A stretch of DNA of 64,000 nucleotides, taken from the NCBI GenBank assembly GCA_028622995.1, contig JAJQJQ010000003.1:7254001-7318000 (forward strand), in the 5' to 3' direction. Below, piece after piece: positions 26,826 to 39,796 of this stretch (the stretch's first letter is position 1; each line of letters starts with the position of its first letter). The position numbers and the translations under genes are program-made. Under the pieces are notes generated by a model. The model was not told the origin of the DNA. It saw only the letters and a program-made list of their open reading frames with translations, and did no database searches. The DNA is from Panagrolaimus kolymaensis. Its lineage: Eukaryota; Nematoda; Chromadorea; Rhabditida; Panagrolaimidae.

Positions 26826-28348
26826 AACTTTTTACTTGTTGTTGTTTATGAAAAGTTTTGTTGTTGATTTTTGAAAAAATAAAAATTATGTCGTTAACTT
26901 TGATTTTATGGCCTCTCCCACAACAACCACTTATTTTATATGCTTTTGTGTTTATTTTAGGCTTTCACCTAAAATTGCTACTTATGTTGCGCAATTTATT
27001 TATTTTTTTTGCAAAACAAAATTTCAAGAACTCCTACGTAATTGGAAAAAATAAAGAAAAACCTTTTAAATTTGAAATTTAATGAAAGCAATAATTTTTG
27101 TTTATTTTTTTATTGGACACAAATTCTCTAAACAATAATAAGTTTTTTAATGATTCATCGTTTTTGTAATTTTGAAATACACCTTTAAAGTTTTTTCCAT
27201 AATTTTTGGAACACTCAAGTAATTCCAAAAATTAATTCTGACAACAAACATGTGATTTGTAAATACATAACATTTTTATTATACTTGTCTTCACGGAGTA
27301 ATAAAACCTTTTTGCTACTTTTATTTTCTTTTTCTGGTTTAGCTGGTTTTTCATCCATTTTCCTTTTTTATGCAAAGAAAAAAAGACTTGACAAAAAAAT
27401 TTTATAATTTGCAAATGAAAAAAAAATAACAATAAAATTTTGGTCCTCAAAATTAAAGCAAAGCAAAAAATAGCGCCTTTTTGTCTGCCATAGAAATTTT
27501 TTTTAAATGATTCGATGACTCCGCCTGTCGCTCATTTCATGGATTCCTAACGGTCAAAGATGGGAATAAAATCTGACAAGTAGCAGCGAACAAACGAACG
27601 CATATTTCAGTAAGTCTAGAAAAAAAAATGCGATTTTGCAATATAAAAAGTTGCTTCCTTTCGTGTCATTTTTCTTTTGTTGTTGGATGCCGATAAACAG
27701 AAGCAGCATTTTTTAAACATCGAAATGTTAAGTGGTATTCTATTCTTCCAGAAAAGGGAGTGAAAAGAAGAATGAAGAAAATGGCTCGCTTTTGTCCGAA
27801 GAAGAAGATGATGACGAAGTCGTTCCACGACCGTGACCATCGGCTCCTTTTTTTTGCATTTACACTGCTGGCTTTTTCTTCATCCTCTTCTAAAGTATAA
27901 AAGCTTGTTGGCGAAAACGCACACAGGCCGATCCGACGACGATCGTCTTCGTAAGGAAATTGTAGTTGTTGTAGAAGAGCTCTTTCTTACTTCTAAGAAA
28001 AAAAAATCATGTTCACTCAATCTCATCTTCTAAGAGGCCATCGTCGTCTGCAACAATTTCAACGTCACAATTGTAAACTAACTAACTCCTTGAAACATCT
28101 ATTCTTTTTTTTATAACTACATTCTTTTTTCATCTGAGCTTCTGAAAGATTTAGTTTCTTTTACTTTTTCATTTTCATCTAAAAAACGCAATTATTTATA
28201 AGAATCCTCGGACGATGCGAACTTTTCTCTTTCTTTCTTCCTTGCTTCACTTCCCAGATCACGTGTACTTTTATTTTTGTTTTTATTTGTAACAGTATTT
28301 TATTTTAAAATTATAAAATTTTGTGTTTTTTAGCCTTCGGCATTAATC
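26826..28348. other. intergenic, about 1.5 kb
   Basis: KTI12 3' flank (AATAAAAA near 26,877), then AT-rich DNA without a supportable gene. Just before the collagen ATG is a GTGTTTTTTAG acceptor (near 28,332), probably a spliced-leader or 5'-intron acceptor. Confidence 0.45.
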
Positions 28349-29884
28349 ATGGAGGAATGCCGTGAACGGGCTTATAAATATGTTGCATATTCGGCTGTTA
28401 CATTTTCTATGGTATCCATTTTGGCTGTATGCATAACCATGCCAATAGTTTATAATTTTGTGGATCACATTCAACAACAAACTAAACAAGAATTGGATTT
28501 TTGTAAAGTAAGTTAGTTATAGGTTTCTTAAAGTAATCTTAAGAAAATGACTTTTTTGGCCACTTTTTATATTTTAAAATTCTATTTTTAACCCAAAAAT
28601 TAAAGAACAAATGCACCCAAAAAATACTAAAACGGTTTTCCATGAAACTTTGACCTTGTTATTTTTCACTTTTTTAATTTCCCTAATTTGGTCACTTTTT
28701 TTAAACCAAATATGAAACCAATAAAAAAAGTAAAATTGATTGATGAATATTTATTTTTTATTTTTTATACTCGTAATCTCTGCTTTATCTCTAAAACAAA
28801 AGCCGGACTTATGAGAATCTGTTCCTTTTTTTCTCGCATGTTCCGCTATTGCGTCCACTTGATCGTTCGCCTTTTTGATGCGCCAGCTTTTTTTTTTCGA
28901 AAAACAGAATAATTTGATTTTAATTTTTTATTCCAAAGAGGGAAAGGAAAAGCCGGTTTTAATGGATATCGCGCAATAATAATCCTTGCTTTCATAAAAA
29001 TTTTACAAAGAAGCTTTAAATTTAAAAAATATGTTTTTTTCTTTTTTCAGTTATCGGCCAGAGATATTTTATCTGAAGTTGGAAGGAAAAAGCCTGTAGC
29101 ACCTTCGGTTACATTTAGCTCATTTGTGGGTGCTGGAAATCGTACAAAACGTCAAGCTGATGGAGCATGTAGTAGCTGTTGTATCCCTGGGCATCCTGGA
29201 CGCCCTGGACCACCGGGACCTAATGGTAAACCTGGCACCCCTGGAGCTCCTGGCAGACCTGGTGCACCTGGTCGACCACCAGTTATTTGCGAAGAAATAG
29301 AAATCCCTCCATGTAATCCATGTCCACCTGGACCTCCTGGTCCTGCTGGCCCTCCCGGACAACCTGGAAATCCTGGTCGCAATGGGCCTCCTGGAAGACC
29401 TGGAAATAATGGTAGGCATTTGTAGTTGAGAGGGAAACTAAATAATTGCTTATTTTAGGACAACCAGGACCTGGCGGCCCAACAGGACCTCCTGGCCCAG
29501 CTGGTCATCCTGGGCCTGATGGAGAAAGAGGTGAACCTGGTAGACCCGCACAAAGTACACCATCCACTCCAGGTGAACCAGGCAAACCTGGAGATAATGG
29601 ACCACCTGGCCTTCCCGGTGAGAATGGACCTGCTGGAAGAGATGGACAACCCGGACAACCTGGTCCTCCTGGAAGCACCGGACCTATGGGTCCTCAAGGT
29701 CCTCCTGGTGAAGCTGGACCTAATGGAGAACCCGGCAATCCTGGACCAGAAGGAAATCATGGTTGGTCTTTTTTTGCTTTTTTACAATTTATAAATTACT
29801 TTTTTTTCTTCAGGTATTTGTCCCAAATATTGCGCATTGGATGGTGGAGTATTTTTCGAAGATGGAACCAGAAGACGACGTTAA
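28349..29884 (+). CDS. nematode cuticle collagen
   Basis: Exons 28349-28507, 29051-29411, 29459-29761 and 29814-29884 give 297 residues, the normal size. An N-terminal transmembrane/signal-anchor segment ([22 protein letters not shown]) is followed by a non-collagenous region and a furin-type site RTKR|Q (around residue 88). A Cys cluster (CSSCC) follows, then a short Gly-X-Y block. A break ([13 protein letters not shown]) precedes the main Gly-X-Y region, interrupted once around QSTPSTPG. The C-terminus [20 protein letters not shown] is the conserved tail of many cuticle collagens and carries the final Cys pair. The protein would trimerise, be processed and be cross-linked in the extracellular cuticle. 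The ATG lies 17 bases after a T-rich acceptor. Which collagen orthologue it is cannot be said. Confidence 0.95.
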
Positions 29885-30322
29885 TCCTTGGCATCTTTTT
29901 AAAATATCTATGGAAGTTTTGTTTTTTTCGTCGCTCATCCCGCTTTCACTTCTTTATGAATTCACATAAACCATTTTTTTTTTCGCCTTTTCGGGTGCTT
30001 GAAATCCATGGATTTCAACGCGCATTTTTATTTCAATATTAAAAACTTTAATACAATTTTATTGGCAATAGCCCATTTAAGGGATTTAATAGCTTTCAAC
30101 TATAAAAGAAAAAAACTTTTCTGTAAAAATTTTGTTTGTATTTATAAAATTTTTTTGAATTTTTTAATGTAAAATGTTAAAAAAATTGTGTTGTTAATTT
30201 CTCAAAAGAAAAAGTTCCAAATAAATGCATTTATTAATTGTTACACGACGACAGAACCAAAAAAGGTACATAATGATAAATATCGGGTAAGAAAAATATA
30301 CATAAATAAGATTTTGATTTCA
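29885..30322. other. intergenic, convergent 3' flanks
   Basis: 438 bases between the collagen stop (+) and the SET-gene stop (-). A plus-strand AATAAA (CCAAATAAATGC near 30,220) is present. No coding frame supported. Confidence 0.5.
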
Positions 30323-31555
30323 TTAATCTATAACAATTAAATCTTCTTCTACATCGCCAGTACGTTTCTTTAAATCCCACATTTTCTTTTTATTTTCTTC
30401 TAATTCTTTTTTAACTTTCGCAACGCTTATAGCCTTTTCAAGCCAATCACCTAAAATCCAGAAAATTTTAATTAGCTGAATAACCAACGAAGAAAAAATA
30501 TAAACTTACGTGGAGGTGCAATGCAGTTAGGCATATAACAAAAACACGACAATCCACGATCAACAAAATATTCAGCACCATAGCTAAAGCATAATTCTTG
30601 ACCAGGAAGAATATCTCGAACTGCAACTAAAGCAACGCGTGGAAGAGGTGGAAATCGATTAAATGTAGGAATGGAAGGAAATGTAGTCATTGGCATAATA
30701 TTAGCTAAACATGAATGATTTATAAATCGAGTAATATTTCCTATTCGCTTGGCATCCACCACAAAATGCAGTTTTCTATTCTAAAATGATTTTTGGAGGT
30801 AAAAAAAGTTGGAAAAATAATATACTTACATCAATGAGAAGATCTTGTTGATAATGGCTTATGGGGTAATCATTGCCTTCAATTTGACGAACAAATACTT
30901 CACCAACATATTCTCCAATTGGCATACCTTAAAACATAAAACTCTTATTTACTCTTTTTTAATATATTTTTTTAACTAACCTGCAGCAATGGGTTGTGTG
31001 GCGATGATTCCAAAACCTTTTGGTCCCAAATAATGAACTTCAAGCTTCTTTAAAATTTTGTTGCTTGGAAGCATTTTTCTACCACATTTTCCTCTACAAT
31101 CACAATGAATGCCACATTCAACGTAAAAAGTTTCATAAAAGCTATAGGTATTTGGTTCGACGACTATTCGGGTCTAAAAGCATATGGATTTAAAAAACAT
31201 TTTAATAGAACAGTAAGAAATCAAACCTGTGGATTAAAAGAAATAATGGAATTTTTTTCACAATTACAATTAGCTCCGCAAATATATGGAGGGCCATCAC
31301 CGCAATTACATCCTATGGGCTTATAATTTTTTTGACTTACTTCTTCGGCTGTTGCATGTGACGAACTATTACGGAGAGTATAGGTGAAGGGTCTGAAAAA
31401 AATAAAAGAAATAGTTCTGAATATATACGATTTAATTAAAAAGCTTACTTTGGTATTTTATCATTTTCATTGTTGATAACGGGAATAGGATAAATTTCAC
31501 GGCCATTAGCAATATCTTTGTTGATAATTTTGCGGGGTTTTTTCGGAGTATCCAT
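30323..31555 (-). CDS. pre-SET/SET/post-SET histone lysine methyltransferase, SUV39-like
   Basis: Six or so exons read leftward from ATG 31555. After a short basic N-terminus (MDTPKKPRK) comes a full pre-SET zinc cluster with nine Cys: GCNC, YIC, NCNC, VEC, HCDC, GKC. The SET domain follows: GPKGFGIIATQPIAAG, then EYVGEV, then the substrate/cofactor core NITRFINHSCLAN and the ELCFSYGAEY block. A post-SET CFCYMPNC gives three more Cys, with the usual coordinating Cys also present in NHSC. This is the architecture of the H3K9 methyltransferase group (SUV39/G9a). No chromodomain, ankyrin or MBD is seen, so the protein is compact. A charged, probably helical tail follows. It lies 411 bases downstream of the GnT-II stop on the same strand. 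The exact substrate is inferred, not shown. Confidence 0.85.
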
Positions 31556-31966
31556 CAAAACTTTCAAAAAAAAGAGTAATAAATATAATATTTATGATGG
31601 CTTGCTTTTATAACTTCTTTTTTTCAAACTTTACAAAATGCACAAAAGTTTTTTTCAAAAATAAAATGAACTCTTCGCCAAAAATAGTTATGTATGCCCT
31701 CAAGAGATATTTAATAAGATTTAAAAACTTTTTATAAAAATATATTTTAAATATTTACAAATTAATTATCAATGCAAAAACATATAGCAAATTACGATGG
31801 AAACAAATTAGAAAATAGAAATTTATTTAAAATTTTGAAAATTAAATTCTTTTTTTAGTATTCATTCACCAGAAATAAAAAAAGGATGGCAAGATTTAAA
31901 TTGATTTTAGACATATAATTACAAAATGCTTTTAAAAAAATAAAATAAGAAAATCTGAGATAATTA
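31556..31966. other. 411-base gap between same-strand GnT-II and SET genes
   Basis: On the minus strand a pyrimidine tract ending TTTTTTTTGAAAG lies a few bases before the SET-gene ATG. It could serve as a trans-splice acceptor, though the AAAG ending is not the strongest type. No other feature is seen. Confidence 0.35.
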
Positions 31967-33685
31967 TTAAAGAATTTCTGTAGGTTTTATATATGGAGAA
32001 GTATTATTTTTGCAAAGTTCATGATCTCTTGGATCACCCCAGCCACCATTAGGTTTAGAAATTTTAGGGACCTTTGATAATCTCTCTGTTATTTGCATAG
32101 TTGGAAAAAAGCCTGATCCAATTTTTTCAAATAATTGTCTAAAAACTTTTTTGATTTAATTTGGGAATTGAATGTTTGAAATTTTGTTACCTGACTTTAT
32201 TTGCACTTGTTTGAGTTGAACATTTATGAGTATGAACTCCACAATCGCCGATATGAAGAACCCGGGGAGATTTAGTGTAAAGTGCCATAAGTTTATTTGG
32301 TAAACAATCATAACTCATATGAATTAACGACCAATCCCAATTATAATCATCATAAGTACAAAACATCTAAAAAATATTGTTTTTAATAAGGCCTTGAAAA
32401 GAAATTATAAAAAATTATTACATTTGCGCATTTACTCCATGCCCGCCATTGACTATAATCTAATACAATACCCGTATTATGCTTTCCATAAAAAGTTTGC
32501 ATTCCAACTTTATGGATATCTCGTTGATAAAAATTATAACTTCTACTAAATAAACCTAATGAAAGAATATAGTTTTCTGGATTATCCATTCTAAAAATAA
32601 AAAATTTAATTATCAACCAAAAAATAAACGAATAATTTTTTTTGGGTGAAACTTACTTATGTTTCATTTCAGTAAGCTTTTGTAAAACATAAAATATATC
32701 TGGTGTTACCATGTGATCTTCTTCAAGCAATAAAACTTGCGAAGTAATATTATATCTTGAAATTATTCCATCCATCACGTAATTCATTTTCCACCACCAA
32801 TGATGTTTGATTTGTGAAAGGGTGGCTTTTCGATAATTTCCATATGAATCGGGTGTTTTCCAATTAGTGCATTTTATTATTTCAGCCCTTTAAAAATTTT
32901 AATATTAAAAACAAAAATTAGAGTTTTAAAAATAGTTTGACAAACTCACTCTTCTTTTTTTATTTTTTCTGGACAATCATTTGGATCAGCACCTGGGAAT
33001 CGATTATTAAAAATTTGCATAGAATATGGATAATATATTTGCACCACCTATAATTTAAAAATAACCAATCGCTTGCTACTAATTTTGTGTTAGAAAACAA
33101 ACCTGACAAAACCGTATATTTTGTATCAGAGAATTAATTTCTTCTGAATAATAATCATGACTAAAAACTAATAAAGCTCTTTCAATTCCTTGAACATTTT
33201 TTAATGATTCCACAAGTAATTTGAGGTATTCCAATCGATCATGAACTTGTATAATTAAAATAATACCAATATTTTCTATTCCACCATATATATTTGAATT
33301 AATTATATCATGATTTTCATTGAGATATTCAATATTTTTTACAATTTCTATATCGCTTAAAGACCCAATGAATGATTCTCGCAATAAAGCTACATGTTTT
33401 TCATTGGGTTTATAGGATGGCAAAGAATCTTCATTTCCTCCAGATTTTGAAAACCATAATGGAGCAGATAAATTTTTAAATCCTGGATCTTTGAAGGATG
33501 GCTCCTCTGTTTCAGCTGGTGCTGCTATATCAAAGGATATGGATGCATTATTCGAGTTTAAATGATTTACTGTAGTATATATTATCTAAAAAAATAGAAG
33601 TTTCTCATCAGAATTCGAGCAAACCAAAAAAACTTACAACAATGCCCAATAAAATAAATAAAACTTTACTTTTCTTATAGTACAT
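31967..33685 (-). CDS. gly-20: GnT-II: alpha-1,6-mannosyl-glycoprotein 2-beta-N-acetylglucosaminyltransferase
   Basis: About seven exons give a type II Golgi membrane protein. A short cytosolic MYYKKSK and a membrane anchor (VLFILLGIV IIYTTV) precede a stem, then the GT16 catalytic domain. Diagnostic segments are GIILIIQVHDRLEYLKLLVE, the FSHDYYSEEIN and RFCQVVQIYYPYS blocks, WWWKMNYV, the nucleotide-sugar/metal site LLLEEDHMVTPD, FCTYDDYNWDWSL and RVLHIGDCGVHTHKC. These match MGAT2 (gly-20 in C. elegans). The enzyme adds beta-1,2-GlcNAc to the alpha-1,6 mannose arm, converting hybrid to complex N-glycans. The 5' exon is short (33685 to about 33,638) and joins in phase 0. It heads a same-strand pair with the SET gene, which could share a transcript. 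Orthology to gly-20 rests on these motifs. Confidence 0.92.
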
Positions 33686-34830
33686 TAAAAATATATACTA
33701 ATAAATATAAATTTGTTCATCAGTATTTTAATGGCTGCAATTTGCTCATGGCAACAAAAAAGTGATATCAGGAAAAAAATAGTCTATTGTGACGCAAAAC
33801 AAAATTGTTAGAAATTTTAGCTAAAAAAGTGAAAGTCTTATCATTTTATCAATATTTTTAATACATATTTCCACGTCAAAGATGAAAACACGAAAAAAAA
33901 ACAAAGCCTCCAACTAAGCTTTGAAAATTGATTATTTCTCTTTTATTTCTTTCTTTTTTAATGCTGACTCAATTAAATATGAATTGAAAAAAAAAATTAT
34001 TTTCCTTTCCTTCCTTTAACGAATGACGGAAAATAATTTATCACCGCTGCGGAAGAAAAAAAAAACACGCAAAAAAGGTAGCACCAAAAAAAAATGAATC
34101 ATTAAAAAAAGTTGAAAAAATATGATCGAAAATGTTTTTTTGTTTTGCAAAAAAGAGTAAATTAAATTTTACGCGTCTGTGAAAAAAAACTAACTCAAAA
34201 ATTTTAACAACAAAAAATTTAAATTTAATTTGTAAAAAAAGAGGAAAGAAAAAATAAAAGGACATTGTTTAAAAATTCTTACAACAAAGTATCCATAGAA
34301 ACTAAAGTATCTTTTTGTTGTTGTTACAAAAAGAATTAATCTTCCGGGCTACAACTTTTACGTAAATATGCGTTGTGGGGTATACTTATTTAAACATAAA
34401 AAAAAAGAAGAGGAACTCAAAAATTTTTCACAGTGTAATAAAATACAACAAAAAATGGTTAGTTTTAATTTTAAACATACGAATCATAATTTTTTTCGAA
34501 CATTAAAAATGAATAAAATAGAATAAAAGCAATTCGAATGAATATCATTTTTGCTTATTATTTTTTCTTTTGCTTTTCTCTTCGCTGAATGCAATATATT
34601 AATTGCAATTCGATGCGCTGCCCAAGGCAAAGAGAAAAACAATAAAGAAACAAAACTTTGCATTGAATCTTTTTTTCTCATTAATTTTATCTCCCAGCGT
34701 TCACGACGTTTTGCCAAGAATTACACATTTTTAAATTTTTTAACATATTTTTTGTAACAAACAATAATTATTTTAAGCCATGTCATCCATAATCTTTATG
34801 TGCTAAAGTTTTTATTTTAAAGGGTTAAAT
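33686..34830. other. divergent intergenic region, about 1.1 kb
   Basis: This lies between the GnT-II start (-) and the transporter start (+). It is A/T homopolymer-rich, with only low-complexity frames on both strands. No RNA gene or repeat supported. Confidence 0.45.
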
Positions 34831-36130
34831 ATGGCTTCTGCGTGTATTGCAAATGTTTTGGGTGGATGTTCCATGTCCATGGTTTTCATGGAGTCTTTAG
34901 CAAAGTAAGTCATCCAAAACTTGAATACTGAAAAAAAAAATGATAATTTTTTAGATCAGGTGCAAATCCTATGCATTTAGTGACTTTTGTATCATTCATA
35001 CTTGCACCTTTGGTAGTTGTAATTCAAGATAAAAGTGTCCTTTTCAAACGTCATATTCCTTTAAAGTAAATTTTTTTGTATATATATTTTTACTTTCAAG
35101 AATTTATTAATATTTCAGAGAATATGGAACTATTATTGTGATTTTCTTTTTTGTAAATGTAATTAACAATCAAACATTAAATTTTGATATTCCATTTCCA
35201 TTATTTATTATATTTCGATCGGTAAAACTTTGTTGTCATTCATTCGGGTAAAAATAATTGTTTTTTAAGGGTACATTACTTGCAAGCGTCCTTTTAACTT
35301 CCATTTTGCAAAGACGAGTATATTCTTGGACAAAAATATTTTCTGTAATAGCAGTCACCGCGGGTATTGTGTGGTTTACACTTGCTAGCAGCCATTATCA
35401 ACCTAAAGAAGAATATCGAATTAAATTTTTATGGATAGATTATTTTCCATGGTCGAGATTTGTTACTGGCGTACTCGCTCAAACGATATGTCTTTTTCTT
35501 TCGGCATATATGGGAATTAAACAGGAAATGCTTTTTACTCGATATGGAAAGCATCCAGATGAAATGTCTTTCTATGTTGTGAGTTTATTAAAAAACTTAT
35601 ATTCTGAGAAAAAATTGATTTCATTGTTTTTTAGAGTATTCTTTCATTACCTTTATGCGGTTTTCTATGGTCTGAAATTAGCAAAGCTGTTACCGAATTC
35701 AACGTTTTAAGAAATTTTGAGATTACTGAATCCATTTCGGTTCCATTACTATGGGTTGAATTAATCGTGGCATGCGTGTTTCAGTAAGTCATCATCACAC
35801 AAATAAATAAATAAATGAATGTTGCTAAGCAACTTTTAAATACAAATAATAAAAAAAATCCAACAAGAACCAAAATATTTTTTTAGAATATTTTGCGTTC
35901 GAAGCGTTTATAAATTAACTTCTGTGACTTCCACGCTCAACGTGAATATGATTTTAACTCTACGAAAATTTATCAGCCTTTTCCTTTCTGCATGGCTTTT
36001 TGGAAACGAATTAAATTTCAATCATCTTGCATCCACAATAATAATATGTGGCGGGTTTTTCGGGTTTTATGATGTTTTTGGGCCATTATGGGATAAATAT
36101 ATGCAAAATTCTATTAAAAAGAGTGAATAA
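34831..36130 (+). CDS. SLC35B4: SLC35B4-like nucleotide-sugar transporter (UAA family)
   Basis: Six or seven exons give about 330 residues and eight to ten transmembrane segments. The start ATG at 34831 opens ANVLGGCSMSMVFMESLAK. Conserved elements are VTFVSFILAPLVVVIQ, IFFFVNVINNQTLNFDIPFP, the FRSGTLLASVLLTSILQRRVYS segment (join FRS|GTL; quoted only in part as a landmark), and SVTSTLNVNMILTLRKFISL, the UAA-family block preceding the last helices. SLC35B4 carries UDP-xylose and UDP-GlcNAc into the Golgi/ER lumen. The tail MQNSIKKSE ends in KKSE, resembling a dilysine retrieval signal but with the lysines at -4/-3 from the end (KKxx), which would favour ER/early Golgi residence. Substrate is inferred from family resemblance. 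Confidence 0.85.
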
Positions 36131-36962
36131 AATACAAAAAATATATAAATAAATTATTTAATCTTTTAACTATTTTTGTAGAGTTCAAAAAAAATTCGTG
36201 ATTAAAGCGAGAAACAGTATTTAATAAATTTTTATTACACTTTTGTGATTTTTGACCATAGTTTTTTTTTTGTTTTTTTCTCCTAAATATTACTACTTAC
36301 TCATCCGACGTGGCATTTTTTTTCTTTTTCAAATCGTTCTTTTTTTTTTCTCCCTATTTTTTTTTGTTCTTTCTCTCATTATGGTTTCAGCTTATGGGAA
36401 AAAGAATGAAAAACATGAAAGAAAAAAAAACCAACCTCGCCTTTTTCATAAAAATGTACGTGGCTTTTGTGCGTCGTCATATAATTTTTTTTCTTTTTTC
36501 CATTGATGGTTAGTTACAAGCGTCAACAAGCGTCTATTACTACTTAAACATCCACGTTCCTATCATTTCTCTTGTACGCTTGTTATTTGCTTATTCATTT
36601 TCCACTGTGTCTCCTCCTGCTCAAAAATAAAAAAATTGCATTGCAGTTATCTCTATCTATTAGCAACACCACCCATAAATAAAACAAATAAATACTAACC
36701 AACACGATTAAATTGTATCATTTATTTTTTTTATAAAGCTGTTAGATATTTATCTCCAAAGTAGCCAATTAAAGCCAGTTTTATTCTTTTACATCTACAG
36801 TTCTCTTTAAATTTAATTTATTTCAAAAAATTAACTGTAACTCCAACCCAATTTCTAAATTATTTTATTTTATTTTGAAGTGTGCGTGTGTGCCTTTTAA
36901 TATTATTACTACTGATTGATTGATAATTACGGAAAGATTATTATTATTATTAATTAATAAAT
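36131..36962. other. intergenic between transporter and GMD genes
   Basis: About 0.8 kb, with AATAAA-like signals after the transporter stop (AATAAATTATT near 36,148). T-rich, without a supportable exon. Confidence 0.45.
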
Positions 36963-36995
36963 ATGTCATCCTCCTCCCCAGCAAAAAATAATAAT
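36963..36995 (+). CDS. bre-1: candidate alternative first exon of GMD
   Basis: ATG TCA TCC TCC TCC … AAT|GTAAGC encodes an 11-residue N-terminus (MSSSSPAKNNN) and ends in phase 0 at a good donor. The second GMD exon begins in phase 0 at 37312, so this exon can replace the 37205-37231 exon without changing frame. The 37205 exon has no acceptor in front of it, so the two would be mutually exclusive first exons under separate promoters. Confidence 0.5.
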
Positions 36996-37204
36996 GTAAG
37001 CCATATTTCTTTCTTCCATGCATGCACTAATTTGATTTTTATCTTAATCCAACTAACTAAAGAATTCATTAAAACTAATCAGATCCAAAAGAGTGAATTT
37101 TATTTATTTAAACCATAGGGTTTTTTGTTTTTCATCTTTCATTTTAACACCAAATTTAAATTTTTTGCTGATTTTTTGAAAGAAATTTATTTGATTTAAA
37201 AAAA

Positions 37205-38745
<1,541 letters not shown>

Positions 38746-39103
38746 AAAAATCGCCAGGGCTTAGTTCCCACGATGATAATATGATAATAATATAAATCAC
38801 AAAAAAAAAGAATAATAGTATTAACCATTTTTTTGCCAAATAAATAAATATTATAAGGTTTTTTATTTTTTGATATAATTTATTTTATTTTATTTATTAT
38901 TATAATCGAACTTTTTTAATCGCCTTAAAAATAAGTTTAACAGTGTTAAAATAATTTGTATCTTTTTTGTAGTAAATATATCAAAATTTTAATTTTAATT
39001 TTCTATTTTTTTGCTAACAAAATAAAAAAGCAATTTTTCTGTAAATTTTTTTATAAAAAGCAAATATCAAAAAAATAGTTTTAAAACAAATGCAACTTAA
39101 AAA
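38746..39103. other. short convergent intergenic region
   Basis: 358 bases between the GMD stop (+) and the small membrane-protein stop (-). Contains AATAAATA near 38,841. No gene seen. Confidence 0.5.
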
Positions 39104-39796
39104 TCAAATTTTATATTCCATTATTGTATTTATTTCTTCCTGTGCCACTATCACGGGTTGTTGTGATGGCAGTTCTAAAGATAAGCGCATACATAATTTG
39201 CTAAAAGTGATTCCATCAAAATCAGCTATTGGAGGAGGTGGATAATCTCGCAATATCATATACACTATACATATAATACCCGTTGCATAAAGAATGATTG
39301 TCCACGTTGCAATGATGCTAAAAAAATATTTTTCTCATTATAATCAATCGCATGCTTTTCTTTTTATCGAATAACGTCTGCTTTTTTTCCCTTTTCAAAA
39401 AGCATGTTTTCATTCATTTTTTTTGTTTGTTTTCTAAACCTTTCATTCAAAAACAAAAAAAAACACCGTTTTTTGTGTGTTCACTCACCCAGTCATAATA
39501 ATGAGCATCAAAGTGGAATGTTGGGCAAAAAACAGGAATAAAACAGAATAAACGATGATAAATATAAGAATACTAAAAACTTGTCCTGATCCTATAGGAC
39601 ACATAGCCCATGTAAAAACATTTTCAACATCGTCATTCATATTGTTTAATATTATGGCGTCCATTACTGGTTGCTTGGTTGTAGCAAAATCAGAATATGA
39701 TTCATTATTAGCAGCCGTTGAAGCTGCTGCTGCACTGGTGGACGGCAACGAATCATTACTTGAAGAAGAGCAACAATCACTAATTTCAGAAACCAT
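39104..39796 (-). CDS. small membrane protein, family not recognised
   Basis: Two exons (39796-39489 and 39317-39104) join at G|GTGAGT with the codon GGC across the junction and give 173 residues. The N-terminal ~65 residues are Ser/Ala/Asp-rich and probably cytosolic. Two or three hydrophobic segments follow (VFSILIFIIVYSVLFLFFA, then STLMLIIM and IIATWTIILYATGIICIVYMIL) and a C-terminal region beginning RDYPPPPIADFDG. The PPPP stretch could be an SH3/WW ligand. The composition and clean splice make a real gene likely, but I do not recognise the family and propose no function. Confidence 0.65.

Noticed and set aside
29120..29794. Arg/Ser-rich minus-strand and Met/Leu-rich alternative-frame ORFs within the collagen
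   Set aside because: They are shadows of the Gly-X-Y coding sequence (GGN-CCN repeats keep other frames open).
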